From an uncultured Pseudanabaenaceae cyanobacterium (GTDB taxonomy: Bacteria > Cyanobacteriota > Cyanobacteriia > PCC-9006 > JAAUQQ01), in NCBI GenBank assembly GCA_938002085.1, contig CALLAT010000015.1, forward strand, positions 1 through 56,687: a DNA stretch of 56,687 bases, in the 5' to 3' direction. The translations under genes and the position numbers were made by a program. The notes beneath the pieces were generated by a model. It was given only the letters and a program-made list of their open reading frames with translations. It did not search any database and was not told the origin of the DNA. Of this stretch, positions 54,950-56,687 are shown piece after piece; position 1 is the stretch's first letter, and every line of letters starts with the position of its first letter.

Positions 54950-56038
54950 CTAGCCAGCCGTGAGGGCATCCTTCAATGCAGTCCCCATGGCCTGGCAGCC
55001 CACAAGCTTCATGCCTTCTGACATCGTGTCGCCAGTGCGATAGCCCTGATCCAGCACCTGGCTTACAGCCTTTTCTAGCTTGCTAGCCGCTTCTGGCTGG
55101 TCCAAACCATAGCGCAGCATCATGGCCGCACTCAGTACCTGGGCCATGGGATTTGCTTTGTCCTGGCCAGCAATATCTGGCGCGGAGCCATGGACCGGCT
55201 CAAAGAGACCGGGACCATCGGCACCCAGGCTAGCGGAGGGCAACATGCCGATGCTGCCGGTGAGCATGGCGGCGATGTCGGAGAGGATGTCGCCAAAGAG
55301 GTTGCCCGTGACAATGGTGTCAAATTGCTTGGGGTCGCGGACGAGCTGCATGGCAGCGTTATCGACGTAGAGGTGGCTGAGTTCGACGTCGCTATATTCT
55401 TTGGCTAGCTCATTCATGCGATCGCGCCAAAGCTGGGACACCTCCAGCACATTCGCTTTATCCACAGAGCACAGCTTCTTGCCCCGCTTACGCGCCGTTT
55501 CAAAGGCCACCCGGCCAATGCGATCTATCTCGCTGAGGTTATAGGCCATGGTGTTGACCCCACGCTGCTCACCAGACTCCGTCTCAAATAGCCCCTTGGG
55601 CTCACCGAAGTAAATGCCCCCCGTCAGCTCTCGTACCACCATCAGGTCCACCCCTTCAACCACGTCGCGCTTGAGGCTAGAAGCGTCAATCAGCTGGGGC
55701 AGAATCGTCGCCGGGCGCAGGTTTGCAAACAGCTTTAACCCCGCCCGCAAGCCCAGCAAGCCCGTCTCTGGGCGCTGACTGCGAGGCAAGTTATCCCACT
55801 TGTAGCCACCAATCGCCGCCAACATCACTGCATCGCTAGTCTGGCACTGGCTTAGCGTTGCCTGGGGCAATGGCTCGCCTGTGGCATCAATTGCAGCCCC
55901 CCCCAGCAAAGCCTCCGTGAACTCAAATTGAATTCCCTGCTGCTCACCCACCAGCTTCAGAATGTCTACGGTCACGGCCATAATTTCAGGGCCGATGCCG
56001 TCACCGGGCAGCAAAGTAATGCGGTAGGTCTGAGACAT
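54950..56038 (-). CDS. leuB: 3-isopropylmalate dehydrogenase
   Basis: A 362-residue NAD-dependent decarboxylating dehydrogenase of leucine synthesis. It begins [20 protein letters not shown] and has the substrate loop [33 protein letters not shown] and [19 protein letters not shown]. These separate it from isocitrate dehydrogenase. Length and start are typical. It is a single gene, on the same strand as petL, which lies 123 bp upstream. Confidence 0.96.
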   Translation of the reverse strand: MSQTYRITLLPGDGIGPEIMAVTVDILKLVGEQQGIQFEFTEALLGGAAIDATGEPLPQATLSQCQTSDAVMLAAIGGYKWDNLPRSQRPETGLLGLRAGLKLFANLRPATILPQLIDASSLKRDVVEGVDLMVVRELTGGIYFGEPKGLFETESGEQRGVNTMAYNLSEIDRIGRVAFETARKRGKKLCSVDKANVLEVSQLWRDRMNELAKEYSDVELSHLYVDNAAMQLVRDPKQFDTIVTGNLFGDILSDIAAMLTGSIGMLPSASLGADGPGLFEPVHGSAPDIAGQDKANPMAQVLSAAMMLRYGLDQPEAASKLEKAVSQVLDQGYRTGDTMSEGMKLVGCQAMGTALKDALTAG

Positions 56039-56161
56039 AATCGAGGATCAAGCTTGAGGGGCAGAAAGGGAAAACAGCGACATCAGCGCATAAAAATATC
56101 CCGAGGGGAATCATACAACTCACCCTCGGGATAACAAGCATATAAGCTCAAAAGCCAAGAC

Positions 56162-56254
56162 TTAGATCAGTTTGACAGCCCGCAGACCAAACATCAGGCC
56201 TGCTGCCACAGCAAGACCACCACCCAAGAACAAAATGAATCCCAAAACGCCCAT
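56162..56254 (-). CDS. petL: Cytochrome b6f subunit PetL
   Basis: A 30-residue ORF with one membrane helix ending in the PetL-like pattern GLMFGLRAVKLI; the preceding part is GVLGFILFLGGGLAVAAG. The ATG follows AAGGAAAG. PetL is a small peripheral helix of the cytochrome b6f complex that helps hold the complex together. It is too short for common ORF finders. PetG, PetM and PetN have different end motifs, so PetL is the best fit, though not certain. Confidence 0.75.
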   Translation of the reverse strand: MGVLGFILFLGGGLAVAAGLMFGLRAVKLI

Positions 56255-56450
56255 AGTGACTTTCCTTAAAAATGTTTTACCTTGCTTCATTTATTGAAGC
56301 ACATCTGCGAGAGAGGCAAGCTGATCGATGCAATTTATAAGGTCTGGCCTGCCCTAACTAAAGCCGTTCGCTGAACAGGACCGAAACGCTACCCGTCTGA
56401 ACAATCGCTAGCTTCGACTTTGCTCATCCAACAGCCACTAGCTCCTGCGA

Positions 56451-56487
56451 AAGCGGCGGCCCCCGCTTTCGTAGGAGCCGCCGCTTT
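56451..56487. terminator. Hairpin between psbA end and petL
   Basis: An 11-bp stem (AAAGCGGCGGC and its complement) with a 15-nt loop lies 41 bp past the psbA stop. The T run on the plus side is five long and on the minus side only three, so it may be a weaker psbA terminator or a transcript-stabilising hairpin. Confidence 0.55.
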
Positions 56488-56527
56488 TTCTCAAACCTTT
56501 TTCAAGGACTGAATCTCACAAGGAGAT

Positions 56528-56687
56528 TTAGCCGTTGATAGCAGGTGCAGTCAGTGCAACAGGTGCAGACTCACCAGCAGCCAGGTCGAGGGGGAAGTTG
56601 TGAGCGTTACGCTCATGCATTACTTCCATACCCAAGTTGGCGCGGTTCAACACATCAGCCCAGGTGCTGACCACACGACCCTGAGAG
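56528..56687 (-). CDS. psbA: Photosystem II D1 protein, C-terminal part (partial)
   Basis: The window ends inside psbA, which encodes the D1 reaction-centre protein. The 52 visible codons give [39 protein letters not shown] in pieces and end [12 protein letters not shown]. The cleavage site after DLA is intact, so the 16-residue tail is removed by CtpA. The residues E, H and D of [15 protein letters not shown] bind the manganese cluster. The 5' end lies outside, so the D1 variant cannot be told. Confidence 0.97.
   Translation of the reverse strand, partial: SQGRVVSTWADVLNRANLGMEVMHERNAHNFPLDLAAGESAPVALTAPAING

Noticed and set aside
1-56687. CRISPR array
   Set aside because: No run of regularly spaced identical repeats of 25-40 bp was seen anywhere in the window.

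Overview
The window is cyanobacterial chromosome. The evidence is direct: the photosystem I genes psaL and psaI, a petL-like cytochrome b6f subunit, the 3' end of psbA (photosystem II D1), cyanobacteria-restricted families (DUF3153, DUF1400 hydrolase, FdC2-type ferredoxin) and a dense scatter of the HIP1 octamer GCGATCGC. The polysaccharide glycosyltransferases of HpsE type and the large signalling proteins suggest a filamentous or Leptolyngbya/Synechococcales-like lineage, but the species cannot be named from sequence alone.

Layout. 1-2040: DsbA-like oxidoreductase, a small unknown protein and a Tat-exported Rieske lipoprotein. 2042-8030 (minus): a 1226-residue fusion of ammonium transporter, histidine kinase, receiver and class III nucleotide cyclase, and uvrC. 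8178-11737: an accessory-looking patch with a NACHT NTPase ending in a GUN4 domain, a truncated gene tail and an IS1-family element; no HIP1 octamer was seen there. 11832-19970: lipoprotein, msrB, DUF1400 alpha/beta hydrolase, Bax-inhibitor-1 membrane protein and a winged-helix protein. 19970-25600: GGDEF-EAL regulator, two small Cys-motif proteins, DUF3153 lipoprotein, MlaE-type permease and PrxQ. 26054-28553: roadblock/LC7, MglA-like GTPase and DUF4388 (PATAN) genes in a row. 28718-36445: small coiled-coil protein, psaL and psaI (divergent), SUI1 factor, LCP protein, TPR protein, pdxA and an ABC-2 permease. 36513-42213: TpsB-type outer-membrane transporter and three family 2 glycosyltransferases. 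42581-49000: bacterial-type ferredoxin, hisZ, DnaJ-TPR protein, inositol monophosphatase, nuclease-like lipoprotein, FdC2 ferredoxin and DUF72. 48626-56687: EamA permease with a very long N-terminal extension, accD, prepilin peptidase, leuB, petL and the psbA end.

How the genes relate. Most are single housekeeping genes with their own terminators, as is usual in cyanobacteria. Tight couplings (TAATG or 1-2 nt gaps) link the DnaJ-TPR gene to hisZ, FdC2 to the nuclease-like gene, and prepilin peptidase to a doubtful small ORF. The roadblock/GTPase/DUF4388 trio and the glycosyltransferase trio look like functional modules. The two most notable proteins are the Amt-kinase-receiver-cyclase fusion, which reads as a one-protein ammonium-to-cyclic-nucleotide relay, and the NACHT-GUN4 protein, which reads as an NLR-like switch with a tetrapyrrole-binding type domain. 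No CRISPR array, tRNA or rRNA was recognised.
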